Part shown: piece after piece, positions 35,423 to 47,400 of the stretch
How positions within the stretch are numbered: the stretch's first letter is position 1
Layout of the letters: the number at the start of each line of letters is the position of its first letter
Assembly (NCBI GenBank): GCA_037576195.1
Contig: CM075101.1
Coordinates: forward strand, 8,432,001 to 8,496,000
Reading direction: 5' to 3'
DNA: 64,000 nucleotides
From: Phytoseiulus persimilis
Lineage: Eukaryota > Arthropoda > Arachnida > Mesostigmata > Phytoseiidae
Notes under the pieces: generated by a model
The model's input: only the letters and a program-made list of their open reading frames with translations
Database searches by the model: none
What the model was told of the DNA's origin: nothing
Made by a program: the position numbers and the translations under genes

Positions 35423-38400
35423 ATGGCGTATTTTCTCTGTGATCCCGCCAATTCGGCGGCTGACGGTACTTCATCCAGTTCGGGCATGCTCTCGTACACC
35501 GGCCAGGCGGGCCCCGGTCCTCCGATGGCCTACTCGATACCCCCGCCGGGCATTGCACATCTTGGATATGGTTTGAATGCGCCCACTGGTCTTGTAGCAG
35601 ACCCTACACTGACCATGACCGATTCGCCCACTGGAGTAGCTTTCAAAAGGAGTCGGAGATTCGTGTAAGTAGACTACTTGATTCCATGGTTCTCTGTGCT
35701 CGGGAAGTAAGAGGGAGCTCCTCCGTCGGCCGGGAACAGCACTATGAAGAACTCGTCTCCGGTGCAACGGAAACCGAAGCGTTATTGTGTGATGCGCCCC
35801 GATTCGGGAATCTATGATCCACTTGAATCTTGGAAGTATCGTCACAATTGGTAACCTCTCGAGGATGCGAACTTTGATCGCAGCCGAGATTCGCTGAATT
35901 GATTCTCCTCTTGAACAGAGAAGGGAATGTGTGTAAATACGGATCGCCTGAGCGTGTCAAGCTCTCCACGTTATCAGGGATCGCTATAAAGAAGATTTCG
36001 TGGCACTATGTGAACTATCTGGGGAAGTGGCCTCGCTAAAGATGTGGAACTCTAGAACGGGTTCCATTAGTTCAGACCTCTTCGAATCGATGATCGGATA
36101 CGTATCGAAATCACATGCTTCTCCGCTCTGACCCTCTGATGGTTGCTCTGATCCCAGTCCGTTTCCTCCGCGACTGAAGCGGAACTTTTCGTCGCCGTCG
36201 GGCTGAACAGATCAGGCAACGAGGCTCATCAGGCAGCCATGTGGCGCCGTTATTGGGGTTGTTTGACATGACACGTTGCTCGACGAGTCGGAAAATAGTG
36301 AGCCAGGGACTATTTACGCTCGCAGCTCGCTGACCAAACCCCTGACACTCGCGCGGTCATTTCGTCAGGATTGGTGGATTGTCGAACTCGTTCAGGAGCC
36401 AACCATCCTTCAGCTCCATCTGACGCAAGGGAATATCCTCGCGATTCACGCCTTCCTCCACCCGCTCCCCATCATAAGGAACGACATCCTATCTCTCGGT
36501 GCAAATTCAAGAGATCTGGCAGGGAGGCCTCCACCGAGAGGGACGGACGAGACATTCTGACCGAATTCCGCGCCCGACGGACATCGGCTGCGGAGAAATT
36601 CGAGGAGGGCGCGAAAGAAGAGGTAAATGTTTGAGCGGCTCGCGGTTCAGCCTTCTTATTGCGGCCGCGGGAAGCACATGGAGCGCGCAGTTCGTTGTCA
36701 GAGGGCTGAGTAGCTGTTCATGAGCTGCCGCCTAGGAACACTGAGCGTCTCGCCGACGACCGACGGAACCAGCGAGAGAATGAATAGCTGACGGATAAAC
36801 TGAGCGGCAGTGCGCCGCCGCCGTCGGCCCAAGAGTCATTTCAAACGACTACAACGATAGGCGGCGGGCAAGCCGGCCGGCCGACCGACCGACCGCCCGC
36901 CCGCCCGTCCAGTCGGGCTGGCTGGCTGCCTAATGGCTTGCAATTAGTTTTGAATTAAATCCTGAAGCCGGCATCGTTCATTGTTCAGCTGCAGCCAGTC
37001 GGTCAGTCAGTCAGGCGGGCGGGCAGGCAGGCAGCAGTTTGAGCAGATAGGCAGGCGGACAGACGCGAGAGAGTGTGAGTAAAGTCACGACCAGGTATCA
37101 TCTCCCACAATCCTTCAAATATTCGCTTAGCTGGCTGCCTACCTTCCGACCTACCCACCTTCCTTCGCTGTTTGGCTGCCGGTGAACTGACGCAACACCG
37201 GCAGCCTGCGGATCGGTTCGGTTTCGGTCCTCTTGAAGGTCCCATCCAGACGGATCGTCCGAACCCGAAATCCTCGTCGGCTTCCAGATCCGCCCCTTCC
37301 CTCCCCCACTATAAAACTGTTATTCCATGAAGCCCATCCGCTCTGGTCTCCTTTGTCGGACATTTCTTTAGCGAGAGCGCGTCGCTCTATCTTTCGGTTT
37401 CGTCAAACGCGCCATCATCCGGAGTGTTTGTTGGCCGGCGTTTATGCCGTAGCCCTGCCTCCGAACCCCCGACATCGATTCAACGACATCAATACAAACG
37501 GCCCCCTGTAACGGAACCCGAAGAGAGGCCCATCCTTGACGTCGACGTGGGCATCATCCAACAACCAGTCAAGCAACCGAACAGCCAGCGTACGAAAAGC
37601 TACCTAGCACACAATTAGAGCGGCTCCGTGTCACACAAATCTTGTCGTTCGGATCGGGGTGCGCCCAAGACCGTGACTTCTGAGCGAGGGAGAGGAAAAC
37701 TGGGTTTCTTTCCGGGACGGTGAGGTCGCTGGGGTCGGGAGATTTCAATGTCTGGAATTTCCCGTTTTCGGGGAACAGATGTCCCAACCCGGAACGATTC
37801 TCTTTCAATTCGTTCCCATGTCGCGTTTTCCGCGGCCCTCCGAAGTACTTCGAACGAGCTCCCAGTCCCGGCTGACCATGAGAAGTCACAAACGGCTGAA
37901 AAGGGGAGAAAGCGGAGCCAGCTGAGCATGATGAGTGCACTATGAATCGCTCCCCAGCTCGAGCGCCCGAGCGAGAATGTGCGCCAGATAAAAAAGGATC
38001 CACAAAAGCCGAGAAACTTGTGAACCCACCCACCACCTCTACTTGCGGTGAAACTGCTCCCGCGGAAGGGTTGAAGGGAATGAGGGCGAGCTCGAGAGAA
38101 CAGTCATATGCAAACCAGCCGACCGAATGGCTCTTTGCTTCGGAGTCATTTCCTCTCTCGGCTCCGACTACCTTCAGGCCTGCGGACAATCATCCGGGCT
38201 CATTCTGCTCGATCGGATGAGGTCGCCGAGTCCGTCATCGATTTCCAGAGCGATCGCTCGTTCCTGCAGAAGCTCCGGGAACGGGAACAACGGCCTCCCT
38301 GAACGAACGAGGAGAGCTCCCACGCGACGTGATAGAACTCCGCGTACAGCTCGTCGTGACGATACCGCATTGTATTATTATTTTCCCGCGTGGTTTGGAA

Positions 38401-41400
38401 CAGCAAGCTTGTGGAGATATGATAAGCCTGCCTCCAGCGTGCATATTTCTCCGAATGTTTCAACACGGGCGCGTTTCGAAAATTGGATTCGCCCCTTGCG
38501 GCGCTCTGAATTTTCCCGCAGGGAGCAAGGGTACGCCGGCAGGCATCGAGGAGCTCGCCGTCTCCTGCTTCCTCCGTGTTTGTGAGTGGATATTTGTATC
38601 AGTATGTACTCAAAGTAGCGCCCTCTCCGCTGTCTCCGAGCATCAGTCAGCGTATCGAGCAAGTTAGCTGGCGACTGATGTCTTTCCCGGAACGGCGTCA
38701 TCCTGTCAACCTTTCGGAGACTTGACAACGACGTGCGTTTGCATGAAGCGCAAGGGTTAAACAGGTCTCGCCATTCCTGTTGTTGTTGATGCGTCGCTTG
38801 CGATTGTTGTCTTCGTTGTTCCCGACGTTTTCGTTGTCAACCTCTCCGTAGTGCGAACTCCACTCTTCGAAACCGTTGGAAACATGAGTTTCGAAGAGGG
38901 TGGGAGGCTCCGCAAAAGCTCGCAGGTGAACATCAATTGTTATTAGGCTGAAAGACGACGACGACGGCGTCGGTCCAGCTTGCGTGTTCCGCTGAAAATA
39001 AAGAAACGGTGCCATACTTGGGTTCTTTCTCAGCGGAGAAACACAAGAGTCCATTTGGGCTAGAGCTCTCTTTCTCTTCGGTGAGCTCGTTGTTCGCCAG
39101 CTCCCTCTGCCACAGTGCTGGATCCACATTACACTCGAGAGAAGTCGGCTGGCGCTCGCTCTGTAGTGGGACGCTAGTCGGCTAGCTAGCCAGCCAGCCA
39201 CCAGGACGATTCCTCTTTTTCGCCAGGAGAGGATCCAAGGAGGGTTTTCGAGTCTCCTCCTGTTTCCCTTAATGGAAATGAATGACCGACCGAGCGGGTG
39301 GGCTGTGGGGCGGGCGTTCAGGCAGGCGCGCTCGAACAGGGGATACAAGCCAGCTCTTCTCGAAGGGCGCTGTTGCTGTTGGGCGGCGCCGTTTGTTGGT
39401 TCCTTGACTCGATGACTTCATCTCGTGTCTCATCGTGACACTCAACGAGTTAGGCCCGATGATGGAAAGACTCGAAACATTGCTCGATTTGTGATCCTGT
39501 CTCGCGCCTCCGTCAGGAGAGTAGACAGACGGGCAGGTGGGCAGCTCTGGGAGCCACTTTGCCGGTTCGTACGTGAAGTCCAATTAGTTCCATCGGCGAA
39601 GACAGATAGCCGCCGACGACGACGAAGACCACCACCACTGCTGCAAGCGCCGCCTGTTCTGACGCCATCGTCGATGCCACATCTGACCTCCTGAGGCTTC
39701 GGCAGCAGCTGGCTCCAGCAATGTTAGTGGCGCCGGTGCTTATGGTGGCTGACTGGCGGGGGCAGCAGCGGCGTAATGTTCCTGTCCTCGTCCTTTGCAA
39801 AAGCCTTTTGCCTTCCTACTCGTTCGGCTGTGCTCTTTTTCCTCTGGGCTTTCCTGCGGCCGCAGCTATGATGGCTTTCGTAGCCCGTGATGGTTATTTC
39901 ATGACAGGGCTACTCGGACGAACGTGACACGTCCTGCTCCGCGGAGGAAACATGTAACAACAAACGAGTTGGAGCGAGATGATACCGCTGTTTCGTTTGC
40001 CACTTCCAGTTCCGGGGCCGCTAAGTTTCGGTGCCACTTCCGTCCCCGGGATCCTGCGTCCCGTTCTCTCGAATCGAAGAATTTCCTTCCACGTCGTGCG
40101 CTTCGTGCGCTAACCATGTCCATTGATGCGGTTTGGAGTCAAGAGGCCGACTTATTGACAATTCGTGCAACTCGGCTGTAATTATGTTGTTCGGGTGTTC
40201 CTCCTAGATGAGAGGAAGATGACATGCCCTGCCAGGACTTGGAGATGATTCCCCGGACTTTCATATCCGAGACGACTTTTGAATCGCGGGCAACCGTTCT
40301 CCGACGGAGTTCGCCCCTCCCTCGATCAAATTACATGGAACCCATCAGAGTTATGTCACTGCTTTATCACGCGTCGGATATGGAACTTGCTCCACTTGAA
40401 GCAGTTCGGCCGCTCTGAGCGAAGCCTCTACCGAAACAATGGGCTCCCGGGCGCTTGCGCTCCTGTGGGAACGGAGGCATATGCATCACGAGAGGGTATG
40501 CCCGAAACTGGCTGCTGCCTGCCTGCCTGCCCGCTCGGTCGCTCTCTCACTTGCCCGCCCGCGCGGCCGGCCGGCTGTCGAGCGTAGCCCTGTTCTGCCT
40601 ATTCAAACTTCACCCCCAACCGTCCGTGCACGAGGCTTTCCCTCAAATTAGTTTGTTCCCTCGCACAAGGAAAAGCCCCGTCCCGGGAAGCTCTGCATGG
40701 AACGAATCATGGCTGCTCGTTCAGACTCTCCATATCTATCCCGCTCGGCCGTAGCCGCTCTCGTAACGCCGCAGCGCAATCCAATCCTTCAGCATCTGTC
40801 ACGGCTCCGCGGCAACCTCCGACTTGCAGAAGCAGAATAAGAGGATGTTTTGTGAACATTCCGATTGGTCTACTCCGGATATAAATCATGGCCTGTGCTC
40901 AGCAGCGAAGAGCGGGGGAGGGACGGAGAGCATTTTGTGCTTTTTGATGCGGTGCAGAGACCGTGTTCTCTGTTTCGTTGTCAGCTCGACAATCGAGGAC
41001 CAGCGGCCAGGAGTTCCCGACAATCCGACGCCCGGGCTGGTTTCGGTCGGAGATGATTTTCCATCGATGTAGGTACCGTGTTGTTCGCGCGACGGCGGCA
41101 AGGAGAACATTGGCGGAGGATGGGAACAGAGACTCCGCTTTGTTCTGATCCGAGTCTCGGACGGATCAGCTGGACAAACATTCAAGTTCTCATAGTCGAC
41201 GAAAGCTCTCCCTGCCTCAGTCGAACTTGCGGCGTTTTCTTGGGAGCCTCGCACTGATTTGGCTTTGATGGATCTCCGCAGAATGAAAAATGGAACGACC
41301 GAATCCCCTCACCGCATAACATGGGCCTACTCGAAAGTCGTTTCTTCTGTACTCACTGCTCAGTGAGGTTTCGCTCCGAATGTTTCCCTTGCGATGGCGG

Positions 41401-44400
41401 TGGCGGCGGCGTCGTGATCGTTCGTCTCCGGTGCCATTGTCGTCGTCGTCAACGCGCGCTCCGCCCGACTGTCGATGGTCGTAAGAAAATTCAGATGTGA
41501 AACAGTGATTCGACATCGGAACGACTCGCGAAAACATACGACGTGAACATTTCTCGAAATGGTCTATTTCCTCCGTTTTGTGCGATGTCGTGTGAGTTTA
41601 TACGGGCTCCACGGTGAGCGATCCGGCTGACGCAGCTCTTCGTCCCTCTTCGCAATGCCGGCGTCGAGAACGTTCCCTCGTTCGAGCCAAGTCGCTGGGG
41701 GGATATCTCGAGACCGATGTTGACGGAGAATATCCGCGACCGTGCTTGTCGGAGTTCACTGATTGTCCGTGAGTCTCGGCACGGAATGGCTTCGCTGCTC
41801 AGGGGTTCCGTTTCAAACGGTTTTCGCTCGTTTTCGGCGTGAGGAGACAGCTCCTGCTCCTGAGGCACCTAAGCTTGAGACGTACTCGATACTTCTCCGA
41901 CTATTTTGGTAGCCATCGTTCCAGGGACGGCTCAAACTCGAGCAGGCTGCAAGCGAGCAAACATTGTCGTGGGCCCACGAATACCGGAGAGGGGCGCAGC
42001 GCCGAAGTGATAACCCCGTTTGATAACACAGCAGTAAAGCAGCTAGCCCGTCCGTCCGTCCGTCTGGCTGGCTGGCTGGTTCCACCGTTCGAAGTCATCT
42101 GTTCAGTCAGTCAGCTGGACAGACCGACCGACGGACGGCCGAACGAACGGTCGTACGGCGCGACAGACTGACGGACAGATTGAACAGCTACTGGCCGAAG
42201 GATAAACATCTCGTCGGCTGGAGCGAGCCTGTGCGTCGCATACGAGTCGCGCGCGCCGACGCGCGGTTCTTCGTCGCGGCAGATATCCTCAATGGGCGAC
42301 GGGTTACCGATTCTTCGAACTATTTAACCGCTAGTCGGGCTAACAACAGAACGGTTATGCTTTCTAGCCCGCTCGCCACCATCGAAGTGTCCGCAGTCGT
42401 AGATAACGCTACCCATGTACGAGCGACGGTGAGCTGCGGGTACACGAGCAAAGTGGAAGAAAGCGGCAATCAAACGGTTTCAGATTCGCGACTCCTACCG
42501 CTGGATCGGGGCCAAATCTAGTCCCGATAGCTCGATCTGCCGCATCTTCGGTTTCACCGGATTCCATCTCGATGCCGCTGCGAGTTTTGAAAGCACAGGG
42601 CGAGCAGCCTAACACGATGAGGGAGGACGAGATCTATGAATGAACTTGACGTTTCGACCGACTCGACGGATCTGTTGGAATGTTGAGCCCACGGCACAGC
42701 TGATAACGATGCCCGTGATCCGGAGGGTGCATAAGTGAAACGGGAGGCAACCGAGCACTTGTACCGATACAGGCCACCGGTCGAGCCCGTTTCGATGTCC
42801 TCCAACGTTGATCCAGCAGCGGCGAGTCACGTAGTCCACTGCAACCTGGACCGAAAAGCCGTTAAGAGCTGCCGTTTGCGAGCCCGAATTTGTATCAATG
42901 GCAGCTAGAAAGAGAGTCAACCTCACCCGAGAACGGCCGCCATCGGCCGGCCGTGATTTCTCAAATAGTTTCAACGCCGCTCTCACAATATCTCTAGCGA
43001 GTTGAGTGACGTGCTGGAGATCGCTGTTTGATCTTGTCACTTCTCCTGACTCGGGTCTTGATGTTTGTGTCTGAGTTTCGATTGGCGTGTGATCCGACGA
43101 AGTCCGGCATGTTGTCCGTCCGGCCATTCTGATCGAACGTTGCGACGTCTACGAATTGGACTCGACACGTGAGCTCCACCGAATTCGATGGCCCTGCTGG
43201 ACAGTTATAGCCCAAGAAGGAAAGCCCTTCACACTGATCGCAGTCCTCATGACCATAATCTTGTTTGTTTTGACCCATCGGGATCATTGTTCTCGTTTCA
43301 AAAGCGCCTCGAGCCCGTTGCTACTCACGGTGCGGGCAATTTGTTTGTCTGCGGCTCGGCAAATGTACGCGCAGTGCGTGAAATTAACGGTCCGTGAGCG
43401 GAGCTCCTACTGAACCGTTCAGAGTGTCAGCGGTGGCAAATTAAAGCTTCTGTGAGGATGGGTCTGCGCGACGCGCGTATGAATTAACTCGTTACATCTA
43501 CGTGTGCCGGTGATTATACGAAAAGAAGAATGCGGACGCCCGTCGGTGGAATCTCGTTCTTCCTCGAGTTTCGGGACGGTTCCTACCGCCACGCCGATTC
43601 GTTTGCCTTGGAACGCTTCCCTGGGCTCGGTCTGAATCGTCAGAAAGCTTCGCGTGGCGGTTCCTCGTGGTCGGTATCCGCAGTCGATGCGGTACGAGGA
43701 CTTTTATGCGTTCGGTGTTGTCGGTGTCAAAGGAATGACGCGTCATGCGTGAAAGACATCTTCATAAATGGCGAAAGGTCTCGGCATCGAGTTCCCTCCT
43801 CTGTTGAATGAGTCACCGCGCTCCGTCCTTTCTGCCCCTTCTTCCATCATTGTTGCGGAGTGTCGCTCACTTTTTTTTTTTCTGTTTTCCAAACGAACAT
43901 CCGTCCACGTCGGAACAAAGTATTCTGAGTGTAGCTAATGGAATCTCTGCTGCGTGGAGGCTCACGGTGCGATCCACCGGGCGGTCTGGGTATGCCAAGA
44001 CTTCCGTGACCACTCCTGTTTACAGATGTGTTTGTCGCATCGATGATCTCTTCGACTCGTTCCGAGCATCATGTTTGTGGAGCGGACGCGCTCGACGATC
44101 TCTTAAGCTCTGGGCAAACACGGAGGAAGCGGATTCTCTGCGCTCCTGTTTGTCTCCTCGTGGAGCTTCTTGGCCGAGAATTCATTCGGCGGGCCGAAAC
44201 GATGACTGAATTCGAATCTCGCGCGGAGCGGTCACACATGACGGCAATAGTCGGGGTATTTCGCAACGCGGAGCCGTCAAAAAGGTTGGAACGACACGCC
44301 GATCGTGCCATTGACGAGTAAATTGAAGCGAGTACTCATGAGTCGGCTAACGTGCCCGAGCCTGAGCTATTAGAGAAAGAGAGATAAACCACTCTTGCGA

Positions 44401-47400
44401 AAGCGGCGGGTGGAGCGAGAAGCAGCGGAGCATATTCATGGACGAGCATTGAGCTTACATAACGCGACAAGTCCTACTCGAGTGAGTGGGGTGAGAGATG
44501 ACGAGTGCCTTTGATAGCGCTGACAGGATCGCGCGGGCGACGTCCTGGCGTTACCAAACGCCCTGCTAAGTACGGAAAGACGACATAAACACATGCATGT
44601 ACTCTGGGGCAGTGAAACGCGGGGATCTCCTTTCATCGGCCCCCGCAAACAGACGGTGGGCGTAGCGGAGCCGTAAGAAGTCCACATTCTGTTAGCTGGA
44701 CAGTTAGGTAATGAGAGAGGATTCGGACGAAGGACAGAGAAGATCAGAGAGAAAGAACACCTGCTCATACCGTTCTATAGAGAAATAGCTTCGTGCGTGG
44801 GTCGACGTTTTCTTCAATCACTTCTCCTGTCGACTTCCCTTGGGATCCAGAATCGTTAGCGACATGGAGCGACTGCGCTCGAGGAACAATCCGACCCTGG
44901 CTCCCTGTGCGCATGCTCATCTTTCCGTGTTCGAGCCGCTATTGTTTACAACAAATTATTGTTATTACGTCGTCGTTCCCTTGCTGCCGGTCATCATGAC
45001 GACAACGATGCCGATGTTAAAACTGCTGCTGTTCCTCGGCGGGGCTCATTATTTGGAGCCATAACGCTCGGTTTTGTTATTTTTCTCGTTCATTTTCTGG
45101 TTTGTTCTCCATCGTTGTTCTTGGCGAAGATCTATGCGAACCGCGGCCAGCACCAGAGATAAATTGCTCTCAAACGGATGAATAACGATGAACCGCGGAC
45201 TGGAGTGAGAGAGGAGGGAGCGGAGGAAATCGCACTAGTGGCGGCTAAGTCTTGACAGAATACTTTCCAGGATGGCCGCGAGGGAACTCCGACTGAAACT
45301 GGAAAGTATTCTCTCGCGGGACAGAGATATTTTTCCGGAAGAACGATTCCTACTGCTGGAACTGCGTGAAAAACAGAAAACTCCCTTCTGGTTGGATTCG
45401 CATTCCGTAATTTTTTGCTCCTACCACGGCCTGTAGATCTCAAAGAGATGTAGATGTGCGGACTCCTGGTTGAGCGGTTCGTGATGGAGTCGAAAATGTC
45501 ATGACTGATTTGATGAGTTGTCGGTACCCTGGGAGAGTTGCATGGCCCCGGGGATCCGTGTTTTTCCTACGGCGCCGTGGTAGTGCCATGGTTCCGGGTT
45601 CTTTCTCGTTGCCAACGCGAGCGTCTCCGAGCAGAAGGCTCCCTCTTTTCGGAATTCACGTTCATAAACGGAGTTTGTTACCGGCACAGCTGAACACAAG
45701 TTGCCCGACAAGGAACCACCTGTCTTCAAGTCCTCGATCACATCGGTTCCGTTTGGCATTAGGGAACACGCTTGCCAATTCGATTTCTGGTCAAACTGGT
45801 TGCCTACCTTTGTTGACCTGCTGCTTTGGCTGTTTGAGCAGGGAACACGATTCGACACGATCCGTGATTTTGTTGGGGCACCGATTCCCGCTCGTACTCG
45901 ATAAGGGATGCGGACAGTTCTTAGTGGCTTCGTTCGCGAATTAAAAACTGATTCGTCTTCTGTTCCACCCGATGGAACGAGCCTCGAGCGATGGCCAATA
46001 GGTGACGGATGACGAAACATTGGTGTGCGATTTATTCAGAGCTCGTTCTGTCTTTTTCAGCTCGGATGAGGAGGACGCCGACATCAAGTACAGCAGAATG
46101 GATGAAGACTCGATGCATGAGCAGAAGGACCGTTACGCAAGGTGAGCCAAGAGCTGCTCCTTCTGTTCAGAAGCCTCCGAAGCCGCCTATTGATCCGGGG
46201 TAGAGTTGTCAATATCCTCAGTAACCAACCGTTCGAGTGCTATCTGTTTTTCAGATTGAGTCAAGGGGGCGGAGGTCTCTGGGACTCCGGTGACGGTCTT
46301 GGCGTGTCCGCTGGACTTGGAGGAGGTCTGGTGGGTGGGGGCTTAGTGGGAGCTGGTGGAACGGGGACAGGGCGGGGCGGCTCCGAAGGTTCGGGAGCCG
46401 ACCTAATGGAAACGTTATCCGCCAAAAAAGAAAACCACAGTGAGATCGAACGCAGACGGCGCAACAAGATGACCGCCTACATCACGGAACTCTCGGACAT
46501 GGTTCCGACCTGCAGTGCCCTAGCGAGGAAGCCCGACAAGCTGACCATCCTGCGCATGGCTGTCGCCCACATGAAGTCCCTGAGAGGTCAGTATGCTGCG
46601 TCAGATCGCTTTCTTGTTTTGGAGTGTCTTGAGTGCGTTGCGCTTTCCTCGCCGGAGGAGCTTCCGCCGACGACTGCGGCAGGAGCAGCAGCAGTCGCTG
46701 TTTTGGCGGTAGTCGTTGTAGTAGCTCTCTGGCTACTAGCGACTCGCGTGACCAGGAGCCGTGAGAAGTCTTGCTGAGCTGGTAGCTGAGTGGAGGGATG
46801 GTTGTTAGTCCGCGAGCTTTCCGTTTTTTCGGGGATTTCTCCTACGCTCGTAGTGAGCCGATGCTCCTTCGATCGCTCGAGTTGAGACAAAGTTTGGGAG
46901 CGGTTCTCGGAGGGGTCCGAATTTCCAATTTCAAGGCTCTCGGTGAAGCGCTTCAAGCGGAATGGATCCGCCAGGCTCGGTCGATGAAGCCGAAGAATGC
47001 GATGCCATTGTGAGAGTGTCAGTCACGTTGGCTGTCACGCGTGTCTTACGAAACTGATGAAAGTTGACCCTGGTAAACAGGAGACCGTCAGCATCTACAT
47101 GACGGCGATCCCAGTCGCCTGCGTCGCCGGGCAAGTGAAAAGCACCACACAATATCACGGCCGGGAAAATTTTCGCCTCTACAATTCTCGTGTGGAGAGG
47201 AGGAGCTGAAATATTTATTTCCCGAAGAACCCATTCCACTTCGCGGTTTCCCGGCGAGCATCAATCACGATCAGTTATGAACATTCTGTAGTTGCTCTCG
47301 TTTGCGTGACGTAACTTATAATTGGCGCGGCGGGGGCTGCTCTTCCCCTTCATGCCGTGATCACGGGAGAATATTTCTGAAAGCAAAAACCAGAGAAAAA

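Larger units (their letters stand above)
35665..46060 (+). other. first intron of the ARNT/tango gene (10.4 kb)
   Basis: Bounded by donor GTGTAAGT at 35665 and acceptor TTTTTCAG ending 46060, phase 2. It is about thirty times longer than most introns in this window and holds no gene I recognise on either strand. Long minus-strand open stretches at 37569-38189 and 38698-39348 have biased, GC-driven composition (Ser/Arg/Gly/Asn-rich) with no domain and are probably chance. Tetranucleotide tracts at 36867-37060, 39173, 40509 and 42046-42151 lie inside. A plus-strand stretch ending at a GTAAATG donor near 36624 is discussed in the findings. Confidence 0.75.

Noticed and set aside
37569..39348. 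Two minus-strand open stretches of 206 and 216 codons in ARNT intron 1
   Set aside because: GC-driven open frames with low-complexity composition (NNRN-like, SSSS runs), no domains and no splice or start context.
24299..42151. CRISPR-like or other direct-repeat array
   Set aside because: The tracts have a four-base period with no unique spacers, and the window is plainly eukaryotic.
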